Made by a program: the position numbers and the translations under genes
NCBI RefSeq assembly: GCF_000244915.1
Contig: NZ_CM001442.1
Span: forward strand, 4,774,001-4,838,000
Direction: 5' to 3'
Source: Bradyrhizobium sp. WSM471
Lineage (GTDB): Bacteria; Pseudomonadota; Alphaproteobacteria; Rhizobiales; Xanthobacteraceae
Length of the DNA: 64,000 bases
Notes under the pieces: generated by a model
What the model was told of the DNA's origin: nothing
What the model saw: the letters and a program-made list of their open reading frames with translations, nothing else
The model's database searches: none
Part shown: in pieces, positions 1 through 15,452 of the stretch
Layout of the letters: each line of letters begins with the position of its first letter
How positions within the stretch are numbered: position 1 is the first letter of the stretch

Positions 1-776
1 GCAGCGCCGATCAGGGTTGCGGCCGCAACGGAGAAGGCGACGATGATGGAGTTACGACGCGCCCGGTTGATCGCCGTCTTTGAATCCGCAATCGCCGCAT
101 CGACCCGTCGTTCCGAGTCGGGTGCCGCGAGGCCCGTCAGCGCGGCCACCTGCTGCACGAGGTAGGTCCGGTCATCGGTGCTGACGCCGCTGTGGCCCGA
201 CGACGTCATCAGGATGCGTCCTGCTTCGGCGCGGGATTCCCTGAGGTCCGTGTTAGGGGGCCGCCGCGGTGCGCGAAACAGCTTGTCCAACTCGTAGCTC
301 AACAAAGGCTCGGCGGCGGAGGTATTGCTGGCCGAACTGCGCATCGGCGAACGATCAATCGCAGCTGCGCCGAGCATCGCGAGCAGAGCGGCACCAAGCA
401 GCACGGCGAGCGCCCAGGACATCAGGCCATGCAGCCCGTCCCGCCGTTCGCCGTCGTCTTCGATCGTTGTGATCGCCGGGGCTGGTCGCGTTGTCCGACC
501 GGCGACATAGCCGCCGAAGCCGAAGCTGATAATCGCCTGGATGATCAGATACAACCCCGACAGCAAAGCCAGGGCCGCCGATGCATCGCGCCATGTCGGC
601 GAGGCTGAACTGACGCCCAGGCCGACGGCGACTCCAAAGCCGACCAGGATGAACGACATTGCGCCGGCAGCCAAAGCGCCTGCGATGACCGAGCTCCACT
701 GGATGGTGCGCCGGTCGTCGGCAGCGACGTCGCCGCCTTCCATGATCTCTTCCCGTATGAGAGTTTCCATCGTCAT
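1..776 (-). CDS. Multi-pass membrane protein, partial (3' end outside window)
   Basis: The frame is open from an ATG at 776 down to base 1, about 258 residues, so the C-terminus lies outside the window. The ATG is preceded by GAGAGAG at ribosome-binding distance; a second ATG two codons on (770) is an alternative. Two hydrophobic segments lie near the N-terminus (around residues 28-50 and 63-85), one near residues 115-135 and another at the window edge (motif NSIIVAFSVAAATLIGA), separated by a polar loop. It resembles proteins labelled PhnA-like or hypothetical in Bradyrhizobium, but I recognise no catalytic motif. The 24-codon peptide gene ends 10 bases upstream, so the two are probably co-transcribed. 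Confidence 0.75.
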   Translation of the reverse strand, partial: MTMETLIREEIMEGGDVAADDRRTIQWSSVIAGALAAGAMSFILVGFGVAVGLGVSSASPTWRDASAALALLSGLYLIIQAIISFGFGGYVAGRTTRPAPAITTIEDDGERRDGLHGLMSWALAVLLGAALLAMLGAAAIDRSPMRSSASNTSAAEPLLSYELDKLFRAPRRPPNTDLRESRAEAGRILMTSSGHSGVSTDDRTYLVQQVAALTGLAAPDSERRVDAAIADSKTAINRARRNSIIVAFSVAAATLIGA

Positions 777-786
777 CGCCGCTCTC

Positions 787-861
787 TCAGCGCAGGCCGA
801 AGAACGACAAGATCGCCATGACCACCACGATCAAGCCGATGAGATAAATCAATCCGTCCAT
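787..861 (-). CDS. 24-residue hydrophobic membrane peptide
   Basis: The frame encodes a 24-residue peptide beginning MDGLIYLIGLIVVVMAIL and ending FFGLR before TGA. Almost the whole peptide is one transmembrane segment with a C-terminal arginine. A strong Shine-Dalgarno (GAGGAGG) lies 7 bases before the ATG at 861, which is the main reason to call it. It sits just upstream of the larger membrane-protein gene on the same strand. I believe near-identical peptides occur in Bradyrhizobium, but function is unknown; a structural or regulatory membrane microprotein is a guess. Confidence 0.65.
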   Translation of the reverse strand: MDGLIYLIGLIVVVMAILSFFGLR

Positions 862-999
862 GGTCCGTCCTCCTCAATTTCTCCTCGTCGCTAATCACAA
901 CGAAGAAAGAACGTTCCAAACTGGACCGAGGCGCGGGAACGAACCGGCGCGCTGCGGATTATCTGTCCAAGTCCCAAGGACGAAATTTGTGAGCACGAA

Positions 1000-1036
1000 A
1001 GCCCCAGCCGGTCAGTCCCGGCTGGGGCTTTCTTTT
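1000..1036 (+). terminator. Rho-independent terminator with no obvious upstream gene
   Basis: GCCCCAGCCGG (1001-1011) pairs with CCGGCTGGGGC (1018-1028) around a six-base loop and is followed by TTTCTTTTT on the plus strand. No plus-strand CDS lies between 1 and 1000, so it probably ends a short non-coding transcript. Confidence 0.7.
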
Positions 1037-1127
1037 TGGGCGATGGTTCCTGTCCTATGTTAACGACGCCTGCTCTCCGATCATCAAGGATGCGATCGGG
1101 GCGGAACCTCCGGATTGGGAGAGCCGC

Positions 1128-1352
1128 GTGGATCGCAGAACCGCGTGCCTTCATCAGGCAGATGCATTCCGGGAAAAGGCGATCGCCGATCCCGAGCACC
1201 ACGACCAGTGGATCGATGAAGCCATCAAATGGCTGGAACGGGCCATGGAAGCCGGCTGTCGCGCCGTCGTCACCGTCGAAGCCGGCGATGAGGCGAACCT
1301 GGCAGGCGGAGCAGCAGCCGATGCTCGACTGAGCTTGATCACGCGCCAATGA
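1128..1352 (+). CDS. Small conserved hypothetical protein (74 aa)
   Basis: The GTG start at 1128 has GGGAGAG five bases upstream. The product is soluble and amphipathic; its centre (FREKAIADPEHHDQWIDEAI, then KWLERA) is strongly helical with several His, Asp and Trp. I recall a family of similar Bradyrhizobium proteins of 60-80 residues with the same FREKA...WIDEAI...WL pattern and no assigned function. The last ~20 residues look less conserved. It stands alone between the orphan terminator and the metal-efflux operon. Confidence 0.6.
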   Translation: MDRRTACLHQADAFREKAIADPEHHDQWIDEAIKWLERAMEAGCRAVVTVEAGDEANLAGGAAADARLSLITRQ

Positions 1353-1384
1353 GAAGCGCTGGCGTCTCCGCTACCACTGCGGCA

Positions 1385-1406
1385 ATTGTTCCAGGGACCT
1401 AACAAT
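1385..1406. promoter_or_regulatory. Dyad ATTGTT-N10-AACAAT upstream of metal-efflux operon
   Basis: A perfect 6-bp inverted repeat (arms 1385-1390 and 1401-1406) lies about 70 bases before the first gene of the efflux operon, in an otherwise gene-free stretch. Spacing and position suit an operator for a metal-responsive regulator, but no regulator gene is adjacent and the site matches no consensus I can name. Confidence 0.35.
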
Positions 1407-1472
1407 GTTGCGGGTCGACACTGTTCCGGCCCCCATGCTAGGCCGGGCGCAGACCGCAACCAGAGTGACACC

Positions 1473-1835
1473 GTGCTCGCGAACCGCCAGCCCTCAGGAT
1501 CATGCCGGCCGCGCAACTGGCGCGGGCTGCTGTCCGTGCTGATCGCGGTTGTCTACCTGCTCGCGGGAGCGCTGCATGGCCTGCACGACATCGACGTCAC
1601 CACGCCGGGTGGCGGCTCGGAGATCAGCGCGGTCCTTGACGGCTCCACAGATCACAACGACCACAAGGCCGTCGGCGGGCATCATTGCCATGGCTGCTTC
1701 TCCGTGACGGTGGCGCAGCCGTCGCCACCGGCCGCATCGATCGGGCTCGTCTCCGCATCGCGCCCGCAACGCGCACCCCGGCTCGCCGGCATTGTTCCCG
1801 ATACCGACTCCCCGCCTCCCAAACATATGGCCTGA
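1473..1835 (+). CDS. Small His/Cys-rich exported or membrane protein of metal-efflux operon
   Basis: The 120-residue frame has one N-terminal hydrophobic segment (about residues 17-35) followed by a stretch rich in His and Asp that ends in HHCHGC, a good soft-metal ligand cluster. I chose GTG 1473 because the bases before it give AGAG at a suitable distance and the signal segment then starts near residue 16; a TTG at 1386 in the same frame would add 29 poor residues. Small proteins of DUF2946/CopL type with similar His/Cys motifs often precede copper or zinc transport genes. Here it lies 56 bases ahead of the CzcC-like gene. A periplasmic metal buffer or sensor is inferred, not shown. Confidence 0.6.
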   Translation: MLANRQPSGSCRPRNWRGLLSVLIAVVYLLAGALHGLHDIDVTTPGGGSEISAVLDGSTDHNDHKAVGGHHCHGCFSVTVAQPSPPAASIGLVSASRPQRAPRLAGIVPDTDSPPPKHMA

Positions 1836-1891
1836 ACGGATTGGTCGGGCGCCACGCGCGCCCATTCGGTCATCATTTACAGGTCGGTTTC

Positions 1892-3166
1892 ATGTTTTGC
1901 AGGGGAATGGCCGCGCGCCTGGCGTGCGCGGCAGTGTGTCTGATTGCCGGATTGGCGCTTGCGCCGTCTCACGCCCAGACTCTGACGATGCGGAGCGCGC
2001 TCTCGCGCGCGCTGGCCACGAGCCCGCGGCTAACCGCGGCAGAGCGCGATGTCGGTATCGCCACGGGCCAGCGCATCCAGGCAGGTGCGCTTCTCAATCC
2101 GGAATTGAGCTACGAACAGGACAATTCGTTCGGGTCCGGCATCTATCGCGGCACGCGATCGGCCGAGACCACGCTCCAGATCAGCCAGGCCTTCGAGCTG
2201 TTCGGCAAGCGCGACGCGCGGATCGCAGCGGGTGTCGCCGGCATCGAGGTCGCTGCGATCCAGCGCAAGGCCGTCAGGCTGGAGGTACTGTCGGAGACCG
2301 CGATCGCCTTCCTCAGCGTGCTCGGCGCACAGCGGCGCATCCAGATCCTCGACGAGCAGATCACCGCCATCGACCGGCTGACGCCGCTTTTGCGCCGACG
2401 CGTCGAGGCCGGTGCCTCCTCGCCGGCCGAGACCGGCCGTGCGGAAGTGGCATCCGCCCTGGTGAAGGCCGACCGCGAGCGCTTCAAGGCGACGCTGGCG
2501 AGCGCCCGGCGCGAGCTTGCGGTCTTGATGGGCGACGCGGCACCGAAATTCGGCGAGGTCTCCGGACGGCTCGACACCATGGGACGGCCCCCGACGTTCC
2601 AGTCGGTCGTCGCCGCGATCGATGCCAATCCGCAGCTGGTGCGCTGGACCGCGATCTATGCCCAGCGAAACGCCGAGCTGTTGCTGGCGCGGCTGCGGCC
2701 CTATCCCGACGTGCGGATCGCCGCCGGCTGGCGCCATTTCAACGAGACCAATGACGACGCGGCGCGCCTCACCATCTCGGTGCCGATCCCCGTGTTCGAC
2801 CAGAACCAGGGCAATATCCTTTCGGCGCAGGAAAGCCTCGCCAAGACCAAGGCCGAACGCGAGGCCAACCGCAACACGCTGATCGTGGTGGCCGGCCGCG
2901 CCTACGACTCGCTCCAGGGCTCGCTACGCGAGCTCGCGGTGCTGCGCGAGAGCGCCATTCCCAAGGCCGCCGAAGCCTCGGACGCTATCGCTCAGGGCTA
3001 CGGCCAGGGCCGCTTCAGCCTGCTCGAAGTGCTCGATGCCCAGGCCAGTGTCGCCCAGGCGCGGCTGCGCGAGCAGGAGGCGCTGCAGAATTTCCACGCG
3101 GGGGTGGCGACCATCGAAGGCCTCGTCGGCAATCCCTTCACGCTGGCGCGGGAGAGCGCACGATGA
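1892..3166 (+). CDS. czcC: CzcC-like outer-membrane factor of HME-RND efflux pump
   Basis: The 424-residue protein is a TolC/OEP-family outer-membrane channel, the exit duct of a tripartite heavy-metal pump. It has a clear signal peptide ending near LALAPSHAQT and the duplicated helical OEP domains (for example the N-terminal PRLTAAERDVGIATGQRI and C-terminal GQGRFSLLEVLDAQ segments). The frame is open further upstream, but ATG 1892 is the first start that gives a proper signal sequence and has AGG before it. Its stop overlaps the next start (ATGA), so czcCBA are translationally coupled. The name czcC is by family and operon position; metal specificity comes from the CzcA subunit. Confidence 0.88.
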   Translation: MFCRGMAARLACAAVCLIAGLALAPSHAQTLTMRSALSRALATSPRLTAAERDVGIATGQRIQAGALLNPELSYEQDNSFGSGIYRGTRSAETTLQISQAFELFGKRDARIAAGVAGIEVAAIQRKAVRLEVLSETAIAFLSVLGAQRRIQILDEQITAIDRLTPLLRRRVEAGASSPAETGRAEVASALVKADRERFKATLASARRELAVLMGDAAPKFGEVSGRLDTMGRPPTFQSVVAAIDANPQLVRWTAIYAQRNAELLLARLRPYPDVRIAAGWRHFNETNDDAARLTISVPIPVFDQNQGNILSAQESLAKTKAEREANRNTLIVVAGRAYDSLQGSLRELAVLRESAIPKAAEASDAIAQGYGQGRFSLLEVLDAQASVAQARLREQEALQNFHAGVATIEGLVGNPFTLARESAR

Positions 3167-4132
3167 AGACGTCCTCCACCATCCTCGTCGCATTGTTTGC
3201 CGCCGCGCTCGGCGCTTATGGCTATTCCCTGCTGGCTCCAACAAGAGTCGAGCATGCCGAACACGCCGCGGACAAGAAGCCGGAGAAGCCGAACGACCAT
3301 GTCGAGCAGGACGAGCACGGCGCCGACCGGATCCGCATCTCCGACGTCAAGCTCGCAGCCGCCGGCGTGACGTTGGCGGAAGCCGCGAGCGTCACGCTGA
3401 CCGACACGCTCGCCTTCAACGGCATCCTGCGCGCCAACCAGGAAGCCGTGGTGCAGGTGACGCCGCGCTTTCCCGGCGTCGCCAAATCGATCCAGAAGCG
3501 CATCGGCGACAAGGTCGGCAAGGACGATCTGCTCGCCGCGATCGAGAGCAACCAGAGCCTCACCGTCTACGAGCTCAAGGCGCCGCTTGCCGGCACCGTC
3601 ATCGAACGGCAGATCTCGCTCGGCGAATACGCCTCCGAGCAGAAGCCGGCCTTCGTCATCGCCGACCTCACCACCATCTGGGTCGATCTGTCGATCTATC
3701 GCCAAGATCTGCGGCGCGTCCGCCTCAACGACGAGGTGCTGATCGATCCCGACGACGGCCGCGGCGAGATCAAGGGCACCATCTCCTACATGGCCCCGAT
3801 CGGCTCGAGCGAGACCCAGACCGCGCTGGCGCGCGTGGTGCTGCCAAATCCCGACGGGCGCTTGCGTCCCGGCCTGTTCGTCACGGCACGGCTGATCCTC
3901 GCCGCGCGCGACGTCGCGGTCGCCGTGCGCAAAAGCGCGATCCAGACGCTGGAGAACAGGACCATCGTGTTCGTCCGCGAGGATGGCGACAAGATCGAGG
4001 CGCGCCCCGTGGAGCTTGGCGATTCCGATCCCCGCCACGTCGAGATCCGGGCCGGCCTTTCCGCCGGGGAGCATTACGTCGCGGAAAACAGCTTCGTCGT
4101 GAAGGCGGAGATGGGCAAGGGCGAGGCCGAGC

Positions 4133-4140
<8 letters not shown>
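3163..4140 (+). CDS. czcB: CzcB-like periplasmic adaptor (membrane fusion protein)
   Basis: The 325-residue protein is an HlyD/CzcB-type adaptor that links the inner-membrane RND pump to the outer-membrane channel. It has one N-terminal hydrophobic anchor (about residues 7-25), a short acidic His-containing linker (HVEQDEHGADR), a beta-barrel, a short lipoyl-like half motif (VYELKAPLAGTVIERQISLGE, roughly residues 137-157) and a C-terminal membrane-proximal domain. It starts four bases inside czcC and ends eight bases inside czcA. It lacks the long His-rich N-terminal domain of Cupriavidus CzcB. Confidence 0.88.
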
Positions 4141-7351
<3,211 letters not shown>

Positions 7352-7353
7352 AG

Positions 7354-8313
7354 GTGGGCAGCCACGAACATCACGGCCATCACCACGATGATCATAGCCA
7401 CGGCCATGATCATGGTCCTGGCCACGCGCATGTCCATGCGCCCGCCAGTTTCGGCAAGGCGTTCGCGATCGGCATCTCGCTCAACACCGCGCTGGTCGTG
7501 GCCGAGGCCGTCTACGGCTATATCGGCAACTCCACCGCCCTGCTCGCGGACGCGGGCCATAATCTTAGCGACGTGCTCGGCCTGGTCGTGGCCTGGTGCG
7601 CATCGATCGCCGCGCGGCGCGCGCCCAGCGGCCGCTTCACCTATGGCCTGCGTGCCTCCACGATTCTGGCAGCGCTGGCGAACGCGGTGTTCCTGCTGGT
7701 CGCAACCGGCGCGATCGGCTGGGAAGCGTTTTTGCGCCTGCGCGAGCCGGAGCCGGTCGCCGGCATCACCGTGATGGTGGTCGCCGGCATCGGCATCCTC
7801 GTCAACGGTTTTACCGCCATGCTGTTCGCGCGCGGACGCAAGGACGACATCAACATCGAAGGGGCCTATCTGCACATGGCGGCCGACGCCGCGGTCTCGC
7901 TCGGCGTCGTGGTTTCGGCGGCGCTGATCATCTGGACCGGCTGGCTCTGGCTCGATCCCGTCACCAGCCTCGTCATCTGCGCCACCATTCTCTGGAGCAC
8001 CACCAGCCTGCTGCGCGGCTCCATCGACATGTCGATGGCGGCTGCGCCCAGGGGCACCGACATTGCTGCGATCAGGGTGTTCCTGCTGGCACGTCCCGGT
8101 GTGTCCGCGATCCACGATCTCCACGTCTGGCCGATCTCGACCACCGAGACGGCGCTGACCTGCCACCTCGTCATGCCCACCGGCGCCGGCGATGCATTCC
8201 TGATAGAGACGGCGCAGATGCTGAAGCGCTCCCACCGCATCGGCCACACCACCCTTCAGGTCGAGACCCATCCGGACAACGGCTGCGCGCTGGCGCCGGA
8301 TGATGTGGTGTAG
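7354..8313 (+). CDS. Cation diffusion facilitator (CzcD/DmeF-like) with His-rich N-terminus
   Basis: The 319-residue protein belongs to the CDF family, inner-membrane Me2+/H+ antiporters. Residues 3-28 are very rich in His (HEHHGHHHDDHSHGHDHG), a metal-collecting tail. Six transmembrane segments follow with the metal-site motifs ALLADAGHNLSD (helix 2) and HMAADAAVSLGV (helix 5), then a cytoplasmic domain with HDLHVWPIS. The start is GTG 7354, with GGGGAGC upstream. It is the last gene of the czc operon and would move Zn or Co from cytoplasm to periplasm, where CzcCBA can expel it. czcD or dmeF is possible; the substrate cannot be read from sequence. Confidence 0.9.
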   Translation: MGSHEHHGHHHDDHSHGHDHGPGHAHVHAPASFGKAFAIGISLNTALVVAEAVYGYIGNSTALLADAGHNLSDVLGLVVAWCASIAARRAPSGRFTYGLRASTILAALANAVFLLVATGAIGWEAFLRLREPEPVAGITVMVVAGIGILVNGFTAMLFARGRKDDINIEGAYLHMAADAAVSLGVVVSAALIIWTGWLWLDPVTSLVICATILWSTTSLLRGSIDMSMAAAPRGTDIAAIRVFLLARPGVSAIHDLHVWPISTTETALTCHLVMPTGAGDAFLIETAQMLKRSHRIGHTTLQVETHPDNGCALAPDDVV

Positions 8314-8332
8314 GATTCGCCAGTCCAACACT

Positions 8333-8419
8333 CGTCATTGCGAGCGCAGCGAAGCAATCCAGACTGCCTCCGCGGACACGGTCTGGATTGCTTCGTCGCA
8401 AGAGCTCCTCGCAATGACG
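8333..8419. repeat. Palindromic intergenic repeat, family A
   Basis: CGTCATTGCGAGCGCAGC (from 8333) and an imperfect complement ending GCAATGACG (8419) flank inner arms AATCCAGAC / GTCTGGATT. It lies between two convergent genes and could fold into a long hairpin. A degenerate half copy is at 23016-23047. This is a known style of dispersed repeat in Bradyrhizobium genomes. Confidence 0.7.
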
Positions 8420-8435
8420 GTGGAGAGAGGCGTGC

Positions 8436-9296
8436 CTACGCCGCCTTCGCCGTCACGATCCAGATCGCGCCCTGAAGCGCCACGCTCTGACCCTTCAGGA
8501 ACGGCGCCAGCATCTCGCGGATCGAGGCTTTTGCCGCGGCATATGTTTCCGGAGGATGGCCCTGCAGCGCGCGGCTGGCCGGGCCGATCTGGAGCGAGCC
8601 CTCGACCGCGGCATCGAGCCCGCCGCCGATCGCAACATCCATCGCGAGATTGTGCGGCTCCATCGCGACATCGACAAAGCCCGCGCCTTTCAGGATGCGT
8701 GTCACGCGCTCTTCGGAGGCGAAGGCGAACGGGCCTGGCTCCTCCGGCCCGACCGGCGGCATCTTGGGCACATGTTTGTAGACCGCCATCAACGGCGCCA
8801 TCATCCAGGGATTTTCCTTCGGCTCGCGCCAGCAGGCAAACGCCAGTCGGCCCGTCGGCTTCAGCGCGCGGCGGAGATTGGTGAAGGACGCGATGGGATC
8901 GGCGAAGAACATCACGCCGAACCGCGAGGCCAGCAGGTCAAAGCTCGTCGGCTCGAACGGATGGACCGTCGCATCCGCCAGCACGAAATCGAGCGGCAGG
9001 CCTTTTGGCGCAAACGCACGCGCCTGCGACAGCATCGGCTCGGAGACGTCAAGCCCGAGCGCGAAACCATCAGGCGCGACAGCCTTCGCGAACGCGAACG
9101 TCGTCGCGCCGGAGCCGCAGCCGACGTCGAGGACGCGCTCTCCCGGCGTCAGCCTGGCGCGGTCGATCAGCACGTCGGCAATGGGTCCAAGCAGACTTTC
9201 CTGCGCCGCATGGCGATCGGCCCAGCGCTGCCCGCTGGGGCCGTTCCAGTAAGCGATCTGATCGGCGTTTTGTTCGTGTCCGCTTGGCTGTTGCAT
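8436..9296 (-). CDS. Class I SAM-dependent methyltransferase
   Basis: The 286-residue protein is of the UbiE/Methyltransf_11-25 type. Motif I is VLDVGCGSGATTFAFA (around residues 55-70), the acidic post-I residue is in LGLDVSEPM, and DFVLADAT/FDLLASRFGVMFFAD gives motifs II-III. An N-terminal YWNGPSGQRWADRH motif is typical of a group of rhizobial methyltransferases acting on unknown small molecules. It is monocistronic, convergent with the czc operon and downstream of tRNA-Val. The methyl acceptor cannot be inferred. Confidence 0.8.
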   Translation of the reverse strand: MQQPSGHEQNADQIAYWNGPSGQRWADRHAAQESLLGPIADVLIDRARLTPGERVLDVGCGSGATTFAFAKAVAPDGFALGLDVSEPMLSQARAFAPKGLPLDFVLADATVHPFEPTSFDLLASRFGVMFFADPIASFTNLRRALKPTGRLAFACWREPKENPWMMAPLMAVYKHVPKMPPVGPEEPGPFAFASEERVTRILKGAGFVDVAMEPHNLAMDVAIGGGLDAAVEGSLQIGPASRALQGHPPETYAAAKASIREMLAPFLKGQSVALQGAIWIVTAKAA

Positions 9297-9424
9297 CAGG
9301 GCCTCTGTGGCTCGGTATCGCCCGCCTGCGCCTATCGGCTTCGGCGCGGCAGCCTTCGTTCGCTTCGCCCTAATAACGTGTGAGGCTGGCTCGCCGAGCC
9401 GAAGCTCGCGAAGCGAGCAAAGGC

Positions 9425-9501
9425 TGGTGGGCGGTGAGAGATTCGAACTCCCGACCCTCTCGGTGTAAACGAGATGCTCTAACCAGCTGAGCTAACCGCC
9501 C
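9425..9501 (-). tRNA. tRNA-Val (anticodon UAC)
   Basis: A full cloverleaf reads on the minus strand: acceptor GGGCGGT / ACCGCCC, D-arm with GCTCAGCTGGTTAGAGC, anticodon loop TTTACAC giving UAC, T-arm GGGTTCGAAT-type with GTTCGAATC, and an encoded ACCA 3' end (9425-9428). Confidence 0.96.
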
Positions 9502-9564
9502 CTCGCCGCTTCTTTATCCCCACCTGCCCCGAACGGGCAAGCGCGGAACGCCAATTCCTGGGCC

Positions 9565-9978
9565 TCAATCCCCCGGCCGGCCCGGCAGCAGTGGCACCGC
9601 GTCGATCCACACCGCCGCCGACTGGCACCATATCTGTCTGACGGGCCGCAATTTGTCGCGCTGGCGGATGCTGCCCCAGCGAATGCCCCAATCGTCCTCC
9701 TGGTCGCCCTCGCCGCTCGTGAACAACGGGGAACCGCAGTCGCCGCAAAAATGCTGGAAGCGCATCCGACCGTTGTCGCCGCGCTTGCCGTAGATCCTGG
9801 GCGTGCCGGCGGTCAGCTTGACGTCGGTCTTGGTGCAGATCGCCGTCACCCGGAACGGCGATCCCGTTAGGGTCTGGCAGTCCCGGCAATGGCAGACCGA
9901 CACCGTCTCGGGATCGATCTCCGCTTCAAAGGTGATCGCGCCGCAATGGCATTGCCCGTCGATGTGCATTGTCGTCAT
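9565..9978 (-). CDS. GFA/CENP-V-family zinc enzyme-like protein
   Basis: The 137-residue protein has the GFA-domain cysteines: CHCG (near residue 11), VCHCRDC (around 29-34) and HFCGDCGSPLF (around 78-88). The family includes glutathione-dependent formaldehyde-activating enzyme, but most members have no proven reaction. ATG 9978 has GGGGCAGCGG upstream; a GTG at 9990 and an ATG at 9969 are alternatives. It lies just past the lon terminator on the same strand. Role unassigned beyond zinc binding. Confidence 0.78.
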   Translation of the reverse strand: MTTMHIDGQCHCGAITFEAEIDPETVSVCHCRDCQTLTGSPFRVTAICTKTDVKLTAGTPRIYGKRGDNGRMRFQHFCGDCGSPLFTSGEGDQEDDWGIRWGSIRQRDKLRPVRQIWCQSAAVWIDAVPLLPGRPGD

Positions 9979-9992
9979 CCGCTGCCCCACAA

Positions 9993-10020
9993 CAAAAACG
10001 GCGCCCGAAGGCGCCGTTTT
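9993..10020 (-). terminator. lon transcription terminator
   Basis: On the minus strand AAAACGGCGCC and GGCGCCGTTTT pair around TTCG-type bases, followed by T-rich sequence. It lies between the lon stop (10043) and the GFA gene start. Confidence 0.85.
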
Positions 10021-10042
10021 ATCATCTTTTCGAGCTGCGATC

Positions 10043-12466
<2,424 letters not shown>

Positions 12467-12637
12467 GGCCTTTTCCTTTTGCTTTGCCCCCTTGCACGCA
12501 GCCCGCCATGCTCATGCGCAACCGCCACAAGGTGCCGAGGTGATCCACAAAACCGGTCGGTCCTTTTGAGGTTGGACCGGCTTGCCGGATCGGAACTGAG
12601 GCGAATCTTGAAGAGAATTTTTGCTCGCCGCCGACAT

Positions 12638-12667
12638 TAGGTGGCTATCGACCCGGGGGGTGTCAAG
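12638..12667 (-). promoter_or_regulatory. Probable lon promoter (sigma-70/sigma-32-like)
   Basis: On the minus strand CTTGACA (12667-12661) is followed after 17 bases by CACCTA (12643-12638), giving a leader of about 160 bases before lon. CTTGAC at -35 with a C-rich spacer is compatible with alphaproteobacterial sigma-32 promoters, which would fit lon, but the -10 match is weak. The rest of the 12467-12787 gap shows no gene. Confidence 0.4.
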
Positions 12668-12787
12668 TCATTGAAGACGCGCGCCATCAGGCGCTTACGC
12701 ACGCAAATAAGCGACGCAACACCGGCTGCGGAGATACTTTCCGCAGCCCTTGCTTGAGGAGACGATTGGAGCGTTCCAGCGCCGAAA

Positions 12788-14059
<1,272 letters not shown>

Positions 14060-14498
14060 TCATGTCTCCGTCCGCGGTTCGATCCCGTCCGCTCGATCGC
14101 CCTATTCCGGCACGACAGCCGGCGCAGTCTTTCAAATAGAGCAAATTCCGTACCAAAAAAGACCCTACGCGTTGCATGCCGTGCGAATCACGGTCACTCG
14201 ATTCTCCGCGATCATAGCCGATCAGTCGTAGCGAACCATGCTGTCACCCGACTATCAAGAATTCGCTAATCGGGGGGCGCCGGCTACCCGTGACAATACC
14301 GTGATTTCCGGTCTTGGCACGGGCGAAGTGATCGAAATCACCCCGGCGTTGCTGGATTACCACGAAAAACAAGCACGAAAGCGGAACTTTCTGCCTGTCG
14401 CAGGGCGCAAAACTGCGTTTTGCGACGCGCGCACGTGTCCTTAACGTGAACGCTCCCTGATGGTGCCGGCGATCCCAGAGGCATCGCCGGCAGTAGTG
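14060..14498. other. Intergenic stretch between clpP and clpX
   Basis: No convincing gene is present. A GC-rich hairpin just after the clpP stop (TGCCGGCGAT 14464-14473 with ATCGCCGGCA 14483-14492) lacks a T-tract and may be a weak terminator. A TATGAT hexamer on the minus strand (14216-14211) could belong to a clpX promoter, without a clear -35 partner. Confidence 0.4.
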
Positions 14499-15134
14499 CT
14501 ACGGGGTCTTCGGCGACGCGGTTTCCTCGGCGCGCTTGTCGATGACCCTATCGACCAGGCCGAACTCCTTGGCGTCGCTCGCGGTGAGGAACTTGTCGCG
14601 TTCCAGCGCGTCCTCGATCGCCTTGTAGGTCTGGCCGGTGTGCTTCACGTAGATCTCGTTGAGCCGCTTCTTCAGGTTCAGGATTTCCTGGGCGTGCAGC
14701 ATGATGTCGGTGGCCTGGCCCTGGAAGCCGCCGGACGGCTGATGCACCATGATGCGCGCGTTCGGCAGCGAGAAGCGCATGTCCTTCTCGCCGGCGCAGA
14801 GCAGCAGCGAGCCCATCGAGGCGGCCTGGCCCGTGCACAGCGTCGAGACCGGCGGGCGAATGAATTGCATGGTGTCGTAGATCGCGAGACCCGACGTCAC
14901 CACGCCGCCCGGCGAGTTGATGTACATCGAGATTTCCTTCTTCGGATTTTCCGCCTCGAGGAACAACAGCTGCGCGACGATCAGCGTCGACATGCCGTCC
15001 TCGACCGGCCCGGTCAGGAAGATGATGCGCTCTTTCAGAAGGCGCGAGAAAATGTCGTAGGCGCGCTCGCCACGGTTGGTCTGCTCGACCACCATGGGCA
15101 CGAGGTTCATGTAGGTTTCAACCGGATCGCGCAT
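14499..15134 (-). CDS. clpP: ATP-dependent Clp protease proteolytic subunit ClpP
   Basis: The 211-residue serine protease forms the tetradecameric chamber used with ClpX and ClpA. The catalytic triad is S106 (AASMGS), H131 (IMVHQPSGG) and D180 (LERDKF), each nine residues later than the mature E. coli numbering. The N-terminal segment begins [23 protein letters not shown], standard for rhizobia. The start at 15134 is the only reasonable ATG. The order tig-clpP-clpX-lon on one strand is the usual gammaproteobacterial/alphaproteobacterial block. Confidence 0.97.
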   Translation of the reverse strand: MRDPVETYMNLVPMVVEQTNRGERAYDIFSRLLKERIIFLTGPVEDGMSTLIVAQLLFLEAENPKKEISMYINSPGGVVTSGLAIYDTMQFIRPPVSTLCTGQAASMGSLLLCAGEKDMRFSLPNARIMVHQPSGGFQGQATDIMLHAQEILNLKKRLNEIYVKHTGQTYKAIEDALERDKFLTASDAKEFGLVDRVIDKRAEETASPKTP

Positions 15135-15452
15135 GAGTCACCTAGGGTTTTGAAGAGGCGGACATCGCCAGGCCCGGCTGCCAGTCGGGGCTGGATCTGC
15201 CGGAAGGCCGATGGACGTCCCGTGATGCAGGAACTTAGTAGAAGAACTTGGTAGAAGCATAAGGCGTAGCGACAGATATAGCCCAATTCGCGCCTGACAA
15301 GTGCGGAGCGAATTAAGGCTTAATCCGTGAGGGAGTTGAAGCTGATTCGTACAAAGAGGCCCAGCCGGCCAACTGGCTAGCTCGACCTCTTCGCTGATCA
15401 TCCTTAATGCAAGCCTATCCCAAAGGCTCTCCTAAAGGGTCTTCTGGAGCCC
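15135..15452. other. Intergenic stretch between tig and clpP
   Basis: This 318-base gap holds no gene I can support. A short imperfect direct repeat (AACTTAGTAGAAG / AACTTGGTAGAAG, about 15232-15259) is the only visible structure; the clpP promoter should lie here but is not clear. Confidence 0.4.

Noticed and set aside
1099..1135. GGAAC as a possible EcfG (general stress) -35 box before the 74-residue protein
   Set aside because: The -10 would fall inside the ribosome-binding site and start codon, so spacing does not fit.
14238..14444. Plus-strand 67-residue frame in the clpP-clpX gap
   Set aside because: No ribosome-binding site, odd composition ending CDARTCP, and no recognisable family; the gap is more likely promoter sequence.
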